37,161 nucleotides of DNA, taken from contig JAAHGL010000061.1 of NCBI GenBank assembly GCA_010692635.1, forward strand, positions 1 to 37,161, given 5' to 3'. The notes below the pieces were generated by a model, which was given only the letters and a program-made list of their open reading frames with translations, did no database searches and had not been told where the DNA came from. Positions within the stretch are counted from its first letter, which is position 1. The number at the start of each line of letters is the position of its first letter. This stretch comes from Symploca sp. SIO2C1 (GTDB lineage Bacteria; Cyanobacteriota; Cyanobacteriia; Cyanobacteriales; Coleofasciculaceae). The translations under genes were made by a program, and so were the position numbers. This document shows, in pieces, positions 1 to 9,433 of the stretch.

Positions 1-422
1 TGGTAAACTTCATAGTTGCTTTGTTACTATCAAAGTCGTTATGGAGGTACAAAAGGTTCCGAAAAGTTGATTCTTTTTTGATGATTACCTGGAAGCCTTA
101 TCAATTGGCTAAAAATGTATGTTATCCAGATTTTATTTTTAAAATAATGTACTATTAAATATAGTATTACTGTTTGATATATAGCTTGAAATTAAGGAAA
201 TATAGCATATTAATTAATTCATTTATTGTTTTAGTAGACTCTTTTTAAATTGGCATATAACAAAACAATTAAAGTAAACTCATACCACGACTACAATATG
301 TGGAATTTCGCGTTATTAGTCATTAGTACTAATGACCAATGACACTTGACAAATGACAAAGCGGTGGAGAATTCATATAAAAAATGCCAGAATAGACCTA
401 ATAACTTCGATCCCAACCTTCC
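1..422. other. AT-rich leading intergenic region
   Basis: No coding sequence is supported here. The first 280 bases are AT-rich without a recognisable gene end, so the upstream gene must lie outside the window. The only structured part is the palindromic element at 285-367, listed separately. Confidence 0.5.
285..367. mobile_element. palindromic dispersed element, copy 1 (IS200/IS605-end-like)
   Basis: The stretch starts with a CCACGACTA...GTGG hairpin followed by ATTTCGCG, then an ACTAATGAC/AATGACACTTGACAAA segment, and ends in AATGACAAAGCGGTGG. The same blocks in the same order occur at 7687-7785. A short CCCACG...CGTGGG hairpin with an ACTAAAGT loop is typical of subterminal hairpins of IS200/IS605 elements in cyanobacteria, so this may be a solo end or a derived MITE. 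No transposase is present. The family assignment is inference; the repetition is seen directly. Confidence 0.45.
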
Positions 423-1457
423 ATGACCCTGCAATCTCTGTTCCTCTGGTTTACAGAGCATCGCAATGAACTTGTTTTGACTTGCCTTATTGCTCCGTGG
501 CTCGCTTGGTCAATTTGTCTTGCTGTTCCTGGAAAGAAGGAGGAACCCTACGTTTTATCAGTCAATATGAGTTTGGCATTGCTCAGTTTGCTGTTGTGGA
601 TTGGATACCTAGCATATGCCAACAGTACAGGTGGTTGGTCGAAAATTGTCACAGAAGCAGATTTTTTGCTACTGCTAGTTCCTCCCTATTACGTCACAGC
701 ATCTATTTGGGTGACCCGTACTAGGCTGGCTTTATCTCGAATTTATGCTTTCCGCCTGTTGCAAGGATTAGTAGTAATGGCATTGGTATATCTGGTGTCA
801 GGATGGTTTGCCTCGAAAGTCAATTTCATTTTCTTTTCCTATATACCCTCCTGGGTATTTTTATTCGTGCTGCTAGCACTTCTGGGGTTAGGTTATTGGG
901 GCTTTTTGCAAATAATTGGTAATCCCAGGAAAGAAGCAACTGCCTCACAGCAAGAGCCGACAACAGCGACAGCATGGAATGAGGACATTGAAAGGGAACT
1001 CGAGCACCTCCGTCAAGAAACCCACAGAGCTCAGCAACAATCAACAGTGGGGAACCCTGCTACGCCATCGGCAATAGGGAACAGGAGACAGCAGATGTTA
1101 CTGTCCTTATTAATGATTACTATCGTCGTAATTTTTTGGGGAGTAGTGTACATACTCGGATTTGACGGACGACGCCCTGCTCCAGTTCCCACTACTCAGC
1201 CACAAGTAGTTTCTCCACAGCCGCAACCAGACTCGTTTCAGCAAGGAATTAATCAAGCTACGGAAGCGGCAAATTTAACCCAAACTGCTCAGACTGCTCA
1301 GGATTGGGAAACTGTGGCTTCTTTGTGGTTCCAAGCTATTGAGAATATGGAGGCAGTTCCGGAGTCTAGCCCGAAATATCAGGTAGCTCAGCAAAAAGCA
1401 GCACAATATCGGCAAGGTTTGGCATATGCCCAAAAGAATGCTCAACTTAGGAAGTAA
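423..1457 (+). CDS. integral membrane protein of unknown function with C-terminal helical repeat-like module
   Basis: I do not recognise this 344-residue protein as a named family. The first 160 residues hold about five hydrophobic segments (near 18-34, 48-66, 82-96, 112-128 and 136-160). A charged, Gln/Glu-rich probable coil follows (about 180-210), then another membrane helix (about 226-246) and a Pro/Gln spacer (250-272). The last 65 residues form a helical module with the pattern ...DWETVASLWFQAI...VP..SP.Y..A..K...Y. This module recurs at the ends of many cyanobacterial membrane proteins and resembles a TPR-type helical hairpin. The ATG is preceded by no clear Shine-Dalgarno sequence. 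The gene stands alone between two repeats. A sensory or envelope role is possible but not shown. Confidence 0.8.
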   Translation: MTLQSLFLWFTEHRNELVLTCLIAPWLAWSICLAVPGKKEEPYVLSVNMSLALLSLLLWIGYLAYANSTGGWSKIVTEADFLLLLVPPYYVTASIWVTRTRLALSRIYAFRLLQGLVVMALVYLVSGWFASKVNFIFFSYIPSWVFLFVLLALLGLGYWGFLQIIGNPRKEATASQQEPTTATAWNEDIERELEHLRQETHRAQQQSTVGNPATPSAIGNRRQQMLLSLLMITIVVIFWGVVYILGFDGRRPAPVPTTQPQVVSPQPQPDSFQQGINQATEAANLTQTAQTAQDWETVASLWFQAIENMEAVPESSPKYQVAQQKAAQYRQGLAYAQKNAQLRK

Positions 1458-1492
1458 AAAGTAACGAGTAACAAGTAAAAAGTAACAAGTTT
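1458..1492. repeat. heptameric tandem repeat (AGTAACA type), forward orientation
   Basis: Degenerate head-to-tail units of AGTAACA/AGTAAAA directly follow the membrane protein's stop codon. The same heptamer occurs inverted at 2305-2350, so the DUF1802 gene is bracketed by inverted arrays. Confidence 0.7.
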
Positions 1493-1661
1493 TGAGTTAA
1501 TCACAACGAAAATGTAACGAAATTGCATCGATGGGCTCAAAAACCTTGGACTATTTTGACAAAAAAATGATTGAAAGCATGGTCTGGTATAGCTTCCACA
1601 CTCGTACAGCAAACCCTATTTATTCAGGCTCTCTAAGAATAAGGAATCAACCAATTAACTG

Positions 1662-2228
1662 ATGACATCAACTACCACACACGCATTGAAAGAATGGGCT
1701 ATTGCCGTTGATGCCTTGGAAAGAGGCAAAACGATTATGCTGTTACGCAAAGGGGGGATTAGGGAAGAAGGTAAGCGCTTTCAAGTTACTTACAATCAAG
1801 TGCTGCTCTATCCCACCTATGAACATCAACAGCCTCACTTGCTTAAAGCTGAGTACGCATCTCAGGTAAAACCTGTAACCTCAGGTTGGCATCCAGAAAC
1901 TGTGCGGATTGCTAGCTGGGCTGAAATTACCGATATTTTGGCGGTAAATGACGAATCAGTGTTTGAAGCCTTGCTACCGTATCATATCTGGAATGATCAA
2001 TTTGCTAGGGAGCGTTTTCAGTGGAAGCCACGTCAGCCTCTCTATATTCTCTTGCTACGAACTTATCGGTTACTTCAGCCGTTGATGATTCCCTACTACC
2101 AAGAATACGGCGGCTGTCGTTCATGGATTGATTTAGTTGAACCGATTGCCCTGGAGAACCTGGTACCTGTCATAGATGAGGTAAATTACACTAAGCAAGC
2201 AGCACGAATACGTCAGATTCTAAGTTAG
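1662..2228 (+). CDS. DUF1802 family protein
   Basis: This soluble protein of 188 residues starts with the DUF1802 signature: ALKEWAIAVDALERGKTIML, then an LRKGGIREEG loop and a YPTYEHQ motif. DUF1802 proteins are widespread in cyanobacteria and have no established biochemical function. The conserved 'KEWA...AL..G....LRKGGI' opening supports both the assignment and the ATG start. The length is near that usual for the family. The gene is monocistronic, flanked on both sides by oppositely oriented heptamer arrays. Nothing in its neighbourhood suggests a role. Confidence 0.85.
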   Translation: MTSTTTHALKEWAIAVDALERGKTIMLLRKGGIREEGKRFQVTYNQVLLYPTYEHQQPHLLKAEYASQVKPVTSGWHPETVRIASWAEITDILAVNDESVFEALLPYHIWNDQFARERFQWKPRQPLYILLLRTYRLLQPLMIPYYQEYGGCRSWIDLVEPIALENLVPVIDEVNYTKQAARIRQILS

Positions 2229-2304
2229 ACAGAACTCACGCAAGACCTCTATTTGTAGTAGCGTGATCCACCTAAAACTGTGCAATAGATTTTGGTTTCT
2301 AGCT

Positions 2305-2350
2305 CCTTGTTACTTGTTACTTGTTACTTGTTACTTTTTACTTTTTACTT
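2305..2350. repeat. heptameric tandem repeat (TGTTACT type), reverse orientation
   Basis: Units of TTGTTAC followed by TTTTTAC form a perfect-looking array. It is the reverse complement of the array after the first gene. Confidence 0.75.
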
Positions 2351-2396
2351 CACAACCGGTTTCTAATGAACCATTTTAGCTGGGTCACGGCAGTAG

Positions 2397-2422
2397 GGTG
2401 TGTTAGCGTAGCGTAACGCACC
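2397..2422. repeat. 26-bp interspersed palindrome
   Basis: GGTGTGTTAGCGTAGCGTAA followed by CGCACC folds into an almost complete hairpin. Sequences of this type are frequent intergenic palindromes in filamentous cyanobacteria. It lies 26 bases before the kinase start and may affect the mRNA leader. Confidence 0.6.
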
Positions 2423-2448
2423 TTTAACTCTGAAAAATATCCTCCCCT

Positions 2449-5400
2449 ATGAACCTGATCCGAAATCAGTTCTGGCGATACTTAGTCCAAGTAGTAGCAC
2501 TTACTGTGGTTTACCTTGGTATAGCTAAACTAAGCGACCTAATAGCTGGGGGAAATCAGCTAGTGTTACAAATATGGGTACTGGCAGGGATTAGTCAAGC
2601 AGCTGTTTTGTTACTAGGAAGAGGTATCTTCCTGGGAGTATTCCTAGGTGAACTTTTCAGCACTTTAGCATTTCTTGGTCTTCCCTGGACAGTTGCCTTG
2701 GGTATGGCTCTAGGCTCTACTTTACAAGCTGTCATTGGGGCAGAACTTTTAGGTGTAGTGAAAGTTGCTCCATCTCTCAAAAACCTGCGAGATGTTTGTG
2801 GATTTATTGCTTTGGTAGTGGTTCTGTCAACCTTAGTTAGTCCAACTATTGGTCTCACTAGTTTATATTTAGGGGGTCAGTTCAACGGTGAAAATTGGTT
2901 GTTAATTGGGGGAACTTGGTGGTTGCACCAAGGGATGGGAGTTCTTTTGGTAACACCAGTGCTTTTGATTTGGTGTGCTCCAAACCCAGATTCTGAACCC
3001 TCAAGTTTCACCATTCCGATTAGGGAACAGGGTAGGGGTGAATGGCAATTCTGTAGGGGCGAATGGCCATTCGCCCCTACAGGAAATAGGGAATATACCA
3101 CTTTACGCGATCGCTTTTTGTTTGCTCTTTGGTTGGTGTTACTCGTAGCAGTGAGTTGGATTGTTTTCCAGTCGGAAATCTCTGAGATAACTACTCTGAA
3201 ATACCTCTCCTTTCCCCTAATGATCTGGGCAGCTGTGCAATTTCGCCAACGGGGTGCTACACTAGGCAGCTTAATCTTATCTAGCATTGCTGTTGGGCAA
3301 ACTGCTCTGGGTAGGGACTATTTGCTCACTACCTCATCTTTAGGTGAGGATATTTCGGTAATCGGCAATCTGAGTGCCTTACCAATTACTCCCCCTACTA
3401 GCTCAGTAAATCTACAACTGCAATTTTTGCTAGTAGTTGTAGCAATTACTGCCCTGATCTTAGCGGCAGCACTAACAGAAAACACTTCCGTGAACAACTT
3501 GTTAAGCTTGGGCGAAGAGAAATATCGCCACATCTTTGAGAATGCCGTCGAAGGTATGTTTCAATCCACCCTTGATGGACACTATATTAGCGCTAACTTG
3601 GCTCTAGCCAATATTTATGGCTATCAATCCCCAGAAGAATTAATCGCCAATCTCAAAGATGTCACCCATCAACTTTACCTGAATCCTCAAGACCGTGTTG
3701 AGTTAACTCAGCTAGTTGCTCAACAAGAAGTAGTCTCAGCCTTTGAATCCCAGAAACTTCGTCAAGATGGCACAGTAATTTGGACTGCGGAAAACCTGCG
3801 ACTTGTACGCAATGATTATGGTACACCCCTCTACTACGAAGGCACAGTGACAGATATCACTCTCGCCAAACAAGCGCAGGAGAGACTGTGTGAAAATGAA
3901 GAGCGCTTCCGCATTATGGTGGAAGAACGGACAGCTGTTCTCAAGGCATCAAATAAGCAACTGCTACAGGAAGTGGTTGAGCACAAGCGGATTGAGAAGG
4001 CCCTGCGGGAGAGTGAGCGCAGGTTTCGTGCTATTTTTGATGGAACATTCCACGGCATTGGCATACTCTCTCCAGAAGGTATCGTACTGGAAGTTAACCA
4101 AACAGTGTTGGACTTTGGCAACATTGAAGCTTCCGAAGTCGTAGAACGTCCGTTTTGGGAGGCTCAGTCTTGGGGAACTTCCCCGGAAATTAAGCAACGG
4201 CTGCAGCAGGCAGTTGCGTCTGCAGCCGGGGGTGAGTTGGTTCTGTTTGAGGTAGATATTCCTAGTGCTGGTGATACTATCAGTACTATCGACTTCTCCC
4301 TGAAGCCAGTTCTCGATGAGCAGGGTCAAATAGTACTACTGATCTGCGAAAGTCGCGATATTACTGAGCGCAAGCAAGCTGAAGAGAAACTAAAAGCTTC
4401 CCAGCAACGGCTTTCCTTACTAGTACAACAAACGCCCTTAGCTGTAATTGAATGGAATACTAAAGGGGAAATTGTTGATTGGAATCTTGCTGCAGAATCA
4501 ATTTTTGGCTACAGCAAAACCGAAGCTCTGGGTCATACAGCCAAATTGATTGTACCTGAGGAAACTACAGATGAAACCCCACTGCTGGATAAGTGTTGGT
4601 TTAGCAAGGGAGTAACTCGCGCTACTAACGAGAATCAGACCAAAAACGGTAGAGTTATTATTTGTGAGTGGTACAATTCACCTCTCATTGATGCTCAGGG
4701 AAACTTACTCGGAGCTGCTTCTATGATTCTAGACGTAACTGAAAGGGCTCTGACTCAAGAGGCATTGCGGGAGAGCGAGGAGCGATTTGCTTTGGCTATT
4801 CAAGCTAATAATAGCGGACTATTTGATCTCAACTTGAAGAGTGAAAATTACTATTATTCGCCCCAATTTCTGAGCCAAATTGACTATAGTTTAAATGAGC
4901 CAAAACCAACTTTTAAAGAATTACTTTCCCTCGTCCATCCTAATGATGTAGATTTTGTTAAGGCTACTCTAGACGAGATTTTTGCTCAACCAATCTTTCC
5001 CACCTGGAATTTAGAATTTCGCTTTCTACTGAAAGATGGTGCTACCCGTTGGATTCTCTCACGAGGTTTAGTTCTCAGAGATGCTCAAGGGAAAGTGAGT
5101 CGCCTGATTGGAACTCACACCGATATTACCGATGCCTATCAACAAGCAGCTCAACGTAAGCAAGCGGAAGCAGCACTGCGGGAACGGGAGGAACAGTTCC
5201 TTCAGCTAGCAGGAAACATCCGTGAGGTTTTCTTTTTGACCACTCCTGATGCTCGTCAGATGCTCTACATTAGTCCTGCTTACGAGGAAATTTGGGGTCG
5301 TACTACCCAGAGTTTGTACGAACGACCTGAATCTTGGCTAGAAGCTATTCATCCAGAAGACCGCGATCGCATCATAGCAGTCCATACTACTAGTCTCCGA

Positions 5401-7584
5401 GAAAAGCGAGATTTAGACGAAGAGTATCGGATTATTCAACCTGATGGCTCAGAGCGCTGGGTAGGGGTACGCAGTTCCTTTGTTTTCGATGAGGCAGGTG
5501 AACCGACAAGTATTGCTGGCATTGCCGAAGATATCACTGAGCGCAAAATCTCAGAAGCTGAATTATATCGTCAAGCACGACGTAGGCAATTGTTTGCGGA
5601 AATTACCCTTAAGATCCGTAGGTCTTTAAGATTAGAGAAAATTCTCCAAACTACTGTCACCGAGGTGCGACGTATTCTTGATGTTGACAGAGTAGTAATC
5701 TACCAGCTGTATGTTGATGGCTCAGGAGCTGTTGTTAATGAGGCTGTACTTTCCAACTGGCCTGCTATCCAGGGACAGCAGATCAACGATCCTTGTTTTG
5801 TTAAAACTTACTTGCAAAAGTACCACCAAGGACGGATTCATGCTGTAGCTGATTTACAAAACTCTGAAGTCAAAACCTGCTATAGAGAAATGCTAGGTAA
5901 ATTTGGTGTCAGAGCTAACTTAGTAGTACCCATTCTTCGCCGAGAAGAACTCTGGGGTTTACTAATTGCTCATCAGTGTACTGGAGCAAGACAGTGGCAA
6001 GACTTTGAAGCTGAATTGTTAGATCAACTAGCGGATCAAGTAGGGATTGCTATTGCTCAGAGCCAGCTTCTGGAGAAGGAAACTAAGACAACTCAACAGC
6101 TGACAGAACAGAACCTCCACTTAGAAGAAGCCAGAAGGGAAGCTGAAGCGGCTAATCGGGCTAAGAGTGAATTTTTAGCCAACATGAGCCATGAACTACG
6201 CACTCCCTTGAATGGTATTTTGGGATATGCTCAAATCCTTAAACTCCAGTCTAGTTTAACTGCCAAACAACTAGAGCAAGTGAACATCATTCAACAGAGT
6301 GGCGAACACCTGTTAACCTTGCTCAATGATATCCTAGACCTCTCCAAAATTGAGGCGGGGAAAATGGAGCTCTACCTCAGCAATTTTCACTTGCCTCATT
6401 TCCTTGAAGGTATTGCTGAAATTATTCGCCTTAGTGCTGAACAAAAAAATATTGCCTTTAATTACGAAGTAGTCTCAGAGTTACCCCTTCATGTTAAAGG
6501 GGATGAAAAGCGATTGCGACAAGTTCTGATTAATCTTTTGGGCAATGCAGTTAAATTTACTGACACTGGCGGGGTAACTTTCAAAGTTGGTTATTTAGAA
6601 AACTCTAAAATCCGCTTTCAGGTGGAAGATACTGGCATTGGCATAGCGCCAGAAAAATTAGCAGCGATCTTTTTACCTTTTCATCAAATCGGTGACTCTA
6701 AGCATCGGTTTGAAGGCACGGGACTAGGATTAGCCATCAGCCAAAAGTTAGTAAAGCTGATGGAAAGCGAATTGCAAGTTAAAAGTATCTTTGGTCAAGG
6801 GAGCATTTTTTGGATAGATTTAGATTTACCAGAAGTTTCTGAAGGACACGACATGTCACCAGTGCCCAGAAAAACCATTGTCGGTTTTCGGGGTTCCAAG
6901 CGTAAACTACTCATCGCCGACGACAAATGGGAAAATCGTTCGGTTTTAGTTAATCTGCTCCTGCCTTTGGGATTTGAAATCGCAGAAGTAAAAGATGGTA
7001 GAGATTGCCTTAATCAGGCTATAAAATTAAAACCTGATTTGATTTTGCTGGATATGATTATGCCGGTAATTGATGGTTTAGAAACCACTCGGCAGTTACG
7101 GCAACTCAGAACTCTCAAAGATGTGGTAATCATTGCTACCTCAGCTAGTGTTTTTGATTATAATCAGCAGGAATATTTAGCAGCTGGTTGTGATGGCTTT
7201 ATTCCCAAACCAGTACAAGCAGAAAATCTTTTTGAACTGCTACAAGAGCATCTAGATATAGAATGGATTTATGAAAATAGTACGACAGTAAGTAACCAAG
7301 AGCTAATAGAAGAAAGTACTATCTCTGGAGAAAGTTTTAAAGTAGAAATTGCTCAAAGTATACAACCCAATAAAAGCACGTTGATAGTTCCACCAGCTAC
7401 ACAAATAGCTGTTTTTTATGAACTGGCAATGATGGGAGATATTGGAGGTATCATTGAGCAAGCCAAAAAACTTCAACAATTAGATGAGCAATTTGTTCCT
7501 TTTGCTAATAAACTGCTGCAATTAGCAAAAGGTTTTCAGGAAAAACAGATTCTGGAGTTTGTTAAACAATACGCAGAGAATTAA
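2449..7584 (+). CDS. MASE1-multi-PAS-GAF hybrid sensor histidine kinase with receiver domain
   Basis: This 1711-residue membrane-anchored hybrid kinase begins with a MASE1-type multi-helix sensory region (about 1-320). PAS/PAC modules follow near 355-475, 520-640, 645-765, 775-905 and 915-1040, each ending in a D-I-T-E-R-K-like stretch. A GAF domain spans about 1060-1195. The transmitter has a HisKA H-box with phospho-accepting His1248 ([11 protein letters not shown]) and a HATPase domain with an N box near 1356 and GTGLGLAIS near 1421. A receiver domain (about 1485-1605) carries Asp1535 in LLDMIMP. The last 100 residues are helical and have no HPt-like histidine. The signal is unknown; a partner regulator is not encoded nearby. 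A mobile palindrome lies in frame inside the MASE1 region (3051-3082). Confidence 0.93.
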   Translation: MNLIRNQFWRYLVQVVALTVVYLGIAKLSDLIAGGNQLVLQIWVLAGISQAAVLLLGRGIFLGVFLGELFSTLAFLGLPWTVALGMALGSTLQAVIGAELLGVVKVAPSLKNLRDVCGFIALVVVLSTLVSPTIGLTSLYLGGQFNGENWLLIGGTWWLHQGMGVLLVTPVLLIWCAPNPDSEPSSFTIPIREQGRGEWQFCRGEWPFAPTGNREYTTLRDRFLFALWLVLLVAVSWIVFQSEISEITTLKYLSFPLMIWAAVQFRQRGATLGSLILSSIAVGQTALGRDYLLTTSSLGEDISVIGNLSALPITPPTSSVNLQLQFLLVVVAITALILAAALTENTSVNNLLSLGEEKYRHIFENAVEGMFQSTLDGHYISANLALANIYGYQSPEELIANLKDVTHQLYLNPQDRVELTQLVAQQEVVSAFESQKLRQDGTVIWTAENLRLVRNDYGTPLYYEGTVTDITLAKQAQERLCENEERFRIMVEERTAVLKASNKQLLQEVVEHKRIEKALRESERRFRAIFDGTFHGIGILSPEGIVLEVNQTVLDFGNIEASEVVERPFWEAQSWGTSPEIKQRLQQAVASAAGGELVLFEVDIPSAGDTISTIDFSLKPVLDEQGQIVLLICESRDITERKQAEEKLKASQQRLSLLVQQTPLAVIEWNTKGEIVDWNLAAESIFGYSKTEALGHTAKLIVPEETTDETPLLDKCWFSKGVTRATNENQTKNGRVIICEWYNSPLIDAQGNLLGAASMILDVTERALTQEALRESEERFALAIQANNSGLFDLNLKSENYYYSPQFLSQIDYSLNEPKPTFKELLSLVHPNDVDFVKATLDEIFAQPIFPTWNLEFRFLLKDGATRWILSRGLVLRDAQGKVSRLIGTHTDITDAYQQAAQRKQAEAALREREEQFLQLAGNIREVFFLTTPDARQMLYISPAYEEIWGRTTQSLYERPESWLEAIHPEDRDRIIAVHTTSLREKRDLDEEYRIIQPDGSERWVGVRSSFVFDEAGEPTSIAGIAEDITERKISEAELYRQARRRQLFAEITLKIRRSLRLEKILQTTVTEVRRILDVDRVVIYQLYVDGSGAVVNEAVLSNWPAIQGQQINDPCFVKTYLQKYHQGRIHAVADLQNSEVKTCYREMLGKFGVRANLVVPILRREELWGLLIAHQCTGARQWQDFEAELLDQLADQVGIAIAQSQLLEKETKTTQQLTEQNLHLEEARREAEAANRAKSEFLANMSHELRTPLNGILGYAQILKLQSSLTAKQLEQVNIIQQSGEHLLTLLNDILDLSKIEAGKMELYLSNFHLPHFLEGIAEIIRLSAEQKNIAFNYEVVSELPLHVKGDEKRLRQVLINLLGNAVKFTDTGGVTFKVGYLENSKIRFQVEDTGIGIAPEKLAAIFLPFHQIGDSKHRFEGTGLGLAISQKLVKLMESELQVKSIFGQGSIFWIDLDLPEVSEGHDMSPVPRKTIVGFRGSKRKLLIADDKWENRSVLVNLLLPLGFEIAEVKDGRDCLNQAIKLKPDLILLDMIMPVIDGLETTRQLRQLRTLKDVVIIATSASVFDYNQQEYLAAGCDGFIPKPVQAENLFELLQEHLDIEWIYENSTTVSNQELIEESTISGESFKVEIAQSIQPNKSTLIVPPATQIAVFYELAMMGDIGGIIEQAKKLQQLDEQFVPFANKLLQLAKGFQEKQILEFVKQYAEN
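3051..3082. repeat. 32-bp perfect palindrome inside the kinase gene
   Basis: CTGTAGGGGCGAATGG is followed immediately by its exact reverse complement. It encodes about residues 201-212 ([12 protein letters not shown]), a loop between predicted MASE1 helices, and keeps the frame. An imperfect half-copy (GGTAGGGGTGAATGGC) lies just before it. GTAGGGGCGAAT-type palindromes are common interspersed repeats in cyanobacteria. Confidence 0.85.
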
Positions 7585-7589
7585 GAATG

Positions 7590-7632
7590 GGGAATGGGGA
7601 ATGGGGAATGGGGAATTGGGAATTGGGAATTG
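7590..7632. repeat. heptameric tandem repeat GGGGAAT/GGGAATT
   Basis: Six or so head-to-tail heptamers follow the kinase stop codon. The same heptamer is found inside the MITE at 19684-19785 and, inverted, before ispE. Confidence 0.8.
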
Positions 7633-7686
7633 GCAAGAAGAATTTTCCTCGTGCTTAAGGAAAAACAAGAAAGAGATTAAGCTCAT

Positions 7687-7785
7687 CCCACGACTAAAGT
7701 ACGTGGGATTTCGCGTCCTTTGTCAAGTGTCATTTGTCCTTTGTACTAATGACACTTGACAAAGGACTAATGACAAAGCGGCGGG
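7687..7785. mobile_element. palindromic dispersed element, copy 2
   Basis: A CCCACG(7687-7692)/CGTGGG(7702-7707) hairpin with an ACTAAAGT loop is followed by TTTCGCG. An 18-bp perfect inverted repeat comes next, CCTTTGTCAAGTGTCATT (7717-7734) and its complement (7748-7765), then ACTAATGACAAAGCGGCGG. The order of blocks matches 285-367. It resembles ends of IS200/IS605-type elements; no transposase is present. Confidence 0.5.
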
Positions 7786-7856
7786 GCGACATTTCCTCTA
7801 ACCCCTTTAAGGAGTTGATTTACCCGTCGCTTTTTGTAAATCTAAAATTTATCACA

Positions 7857-8642
7857 ATGCGTTTCCCCAACGTTAGTATTATTGCCTTCATCACTTTCTT
7901 AAGCATCATTCTTAATGCTCATTGGGGATTGACAATTAGTTCCTCGAATTTACCCTGGAAAACCTCTGAGGTACAATTAGAACCCAACTACCAGATATTG
8001 AACCAAAACCTAGATAATCGAAAAACTAGAGCAGATAAACTGCTACAACAAGCAACAGAACAGATAAAGGCTGAGCAAGCACTAGAAATTTACCGAGAAA
8101 TTAGCGATCGCGAGGGAGAGAGAAAGGCTCTAGATAGTTTAGGGCAAGCTTACTCTTTAATGGGGAACTACAGCAAAGCTTTAGAGTATTATGACCAGAG
8201 TTTAGCTATCTTGCAAGATAGCCATGAGTTAATTGCACAAGAGCTAGATAATACTCAACCAGAGAGGATAGCTCAGGATAGTTTGCCACCAACTTTCTTT
8301 TCTATGATGAACCAGGGGCGTACCTACCGTGCCCAGAACAATTATGCTAAGGCAGTAGAGCACTTTGAGCAAGCTTTAACTTTTGCTCAAGAAAGTAATA
8401 ACTTAGAGCAGGAAAGTCATGCTTTGAGTGAGTTGGGTAGTGCCTACCTCAGTTTGGGTAACTATGCCAAAGCACTAGCATACAATCAGGAGTATTTAGT
8501 AATTGTTCGGAAACGGGGTAATCCGCAGTGGGAATACTTGGCCCTGAGTACTCTAGGAAGTAATTACAGTATTTTGGGGGATAATGCCAATCCCCCAGCT
8601 CCCCACCCTTTTTTTCGCTCACCCCTATCTAGGGAACACTGA
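7857..8642 (+). CDS. TPR-repeat secreted protein, C-terminally truncated
   Basis: An N-terminal hydrophobic segment (MRFPNVSIIAFITFLSIILN) looks like a signal peptide or anchor. It is followed by a charged linker and at least three TPR units with the ALDSLGQAYSLMGNYSKALEYY pattern, further copies being near residues 150-170 and 185-215. Cyanobacterial proteins of this layout usually continue through more TPRs into a CHAT protease-like domain; here the frame stops after 261 residues. The last residues (NPPAPHPFFRSPLSREH) are low-quality and read through a repeat end shared with 24121-24158 and 34951-34978. The gene therefore looks like a truncated relic. The start chosen keeps the signal peptide; the open frame extends 41 codons upstream through repeat DNA. 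Confidence 0.6.
   Translation: MRFPNVSIIAFITFLSIILNAHWGLTISSSNLPWKTSEVQLEPNYQILNQNLDNRKTRADKLLQQATEQIKAEQALEIYREISDREGERKALDSLGQAYSLMGNYSKALEYYDQSLAILQDSHELIAQELDNTQPERIAQDSLPPTFFSMMNQGRTYRAQNNYAKAVEHFEQALTFAQESNNLEQESHALSELGSAYLSLGNYAKALAYNQEYLVIVRKRGNPQWEYLALSTLGSNYSILGDNANPPAPHPFFRSPLSREH
8601..8626. mobile_element. solo end of MITE family with GGGGTGAGCGAAA terminus
   Basis: CCCCACCC followed by a T run and CGCTCACCCC matches, inverted, the terminus at 34951-34978, and in the same orientation the end at 24136-24158. It lies within the last codons of the truncated TPR gene, marking the likely break point. Confidence 0.6.
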
Positions 8643-8673
8643 GAACATTCCCCATTAACCTAAAACCTAACAC

Positions 8674-9027
8674 CTAACCAAATGTTCTGCCATCCCAACC
8701 CCAAAGATATCCTTGTGCATCAGCAAACTCAATGTAAATGCGGTTAGTCGGAACATCGATTGCCTGATTAATCTGCTCACAGAAGTCTTGACTCATTGCC
8801 TGAGTTTGCTGGGGACGCATACTACCAACGCTCTTGATTTCCACATAACAAACAGGATCAGTGGTTCCGGCAAAAGTCATCGGAACATTGGATTCAAGTG
8901 CAGTCATCACATAAGATTCCGGCTTGCCTAGATGCTTGGCAAGGCTGGTAGAGAGTTGTTTAAGCAATGCTTCGGATTTATTGGTGTCCGGTGCAGTAAC
9001 AGAAGTTTGAACTTTGATCAGCGGCAT
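8674..9027 (-). CDS. MIF/phenylpyruvate tautomerase-family protein
   Basis: From the chosen ATG the protein is 117 residues and begins MPLIKVQTSV, so removal of Met exposes the N-terminal proline that is the catalytic base in the tautomerase superfamily. The length, the PESYVMTALE segment, the VEIKSVG strand and the NRIYIEFADA..LWGWDG ending fit the MIF (macrophage migration inhibitory factor) branch, which forms trimers and tautomerises phenylpyruvate-like enols in vitro. An upstream in-frame ATG would add 18 residues and bury Pro2, so it is rejected. The physiological substrate in cyanobacteria is not known. The gene converges on the truncated TPR gene. Confidence 0.9.
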   Translation of the reverse strand: MPLIKVQTSVTAPDTNKSEALLKQLSTSLAKHLGKPESYVMTALESNVPMTFAGTTDPVCYVEIKSVGSMRPQQTQAMSQDFCEQINQAIDVPTNRIYIEFADAQGYLWGWDGRTFG

Positions 9028-9433
9028 ATGTTTAACCCTTGCTTCAATCCCAAACCTTAGCCTAGCGGATTCTTGAGTCAAATTTAAGAAAATAAATCAT
9101 CAAATGCGCACAGAGGTAGTTACGTTAGTAAATGGGTTACCCGAAGAAGTTTTACCAGAAGCGATCGCATTTTTGCGTTCTCTAGTAGAAAAATGACAAA
9201 ATAATAAGGACAAAATACCCCAATCCTTAGCAATACTGAATTTGACAAGGCAATGTAAATTTATCAACAAGGGAGTGAAAAGTATAAAAATGCGTTGCGA
9301 GAATTAGCCTAGTTAACAAACCTTTGCTAGATGGTCTAACTGACTGAGAATTGGGAATTGGGAACAAGAGATATGCTTGGGAAGTCCAAGCGATCGCCTA
9401 AAATGAGCCTCAGTTTGTCCAAGTCTATTTTGC
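9028..9433. other. intergenic region with probable gene remnants
   Basis: Apart from the 30-codon frame at 9104-9196, this gap holds a decayed-looking stretch. From 9213 onward, reading DKIPQSLAIL, then after one frame change EFDKAM, a stop, and IYQQGSEKYKNALRELA (to about 9308), it looks like a coding relic with a frameshift and a stop. A short GGGAATT repeat (9350-9363) follows. No intact gene is visible. Confidence 0.35.
9104..9196 (+). CDS. small ORF or remnant, possibly antitoxin-like
   Basis: This 30-codon frame encodes MRTEVVTLVNGLPEEVLPEA followed by IAFLRSLVEK. The LPEEVLPEAIAFLRSL segment resembles the short helical module of DUF2281-type antitoxin proteins, where a similar L-P-x-E-x-x-x-E-x-x-x-F-x-x-x-L pattern occurs. 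There is no clear ribosome binding site, and the following DNA looks like a decayed gene, so it may be the remains of a toxin-antitoxin locus. Function is not established. Confidence 0.25.
   Translation: MRTEVVTLVNGLPEEVLPEAIAFLRSLVEK

Noticed and set aside
9028-9081. 18-residue extension of the tautomerase
   Set aside because: It would hide the catalytic N-terminal proline.
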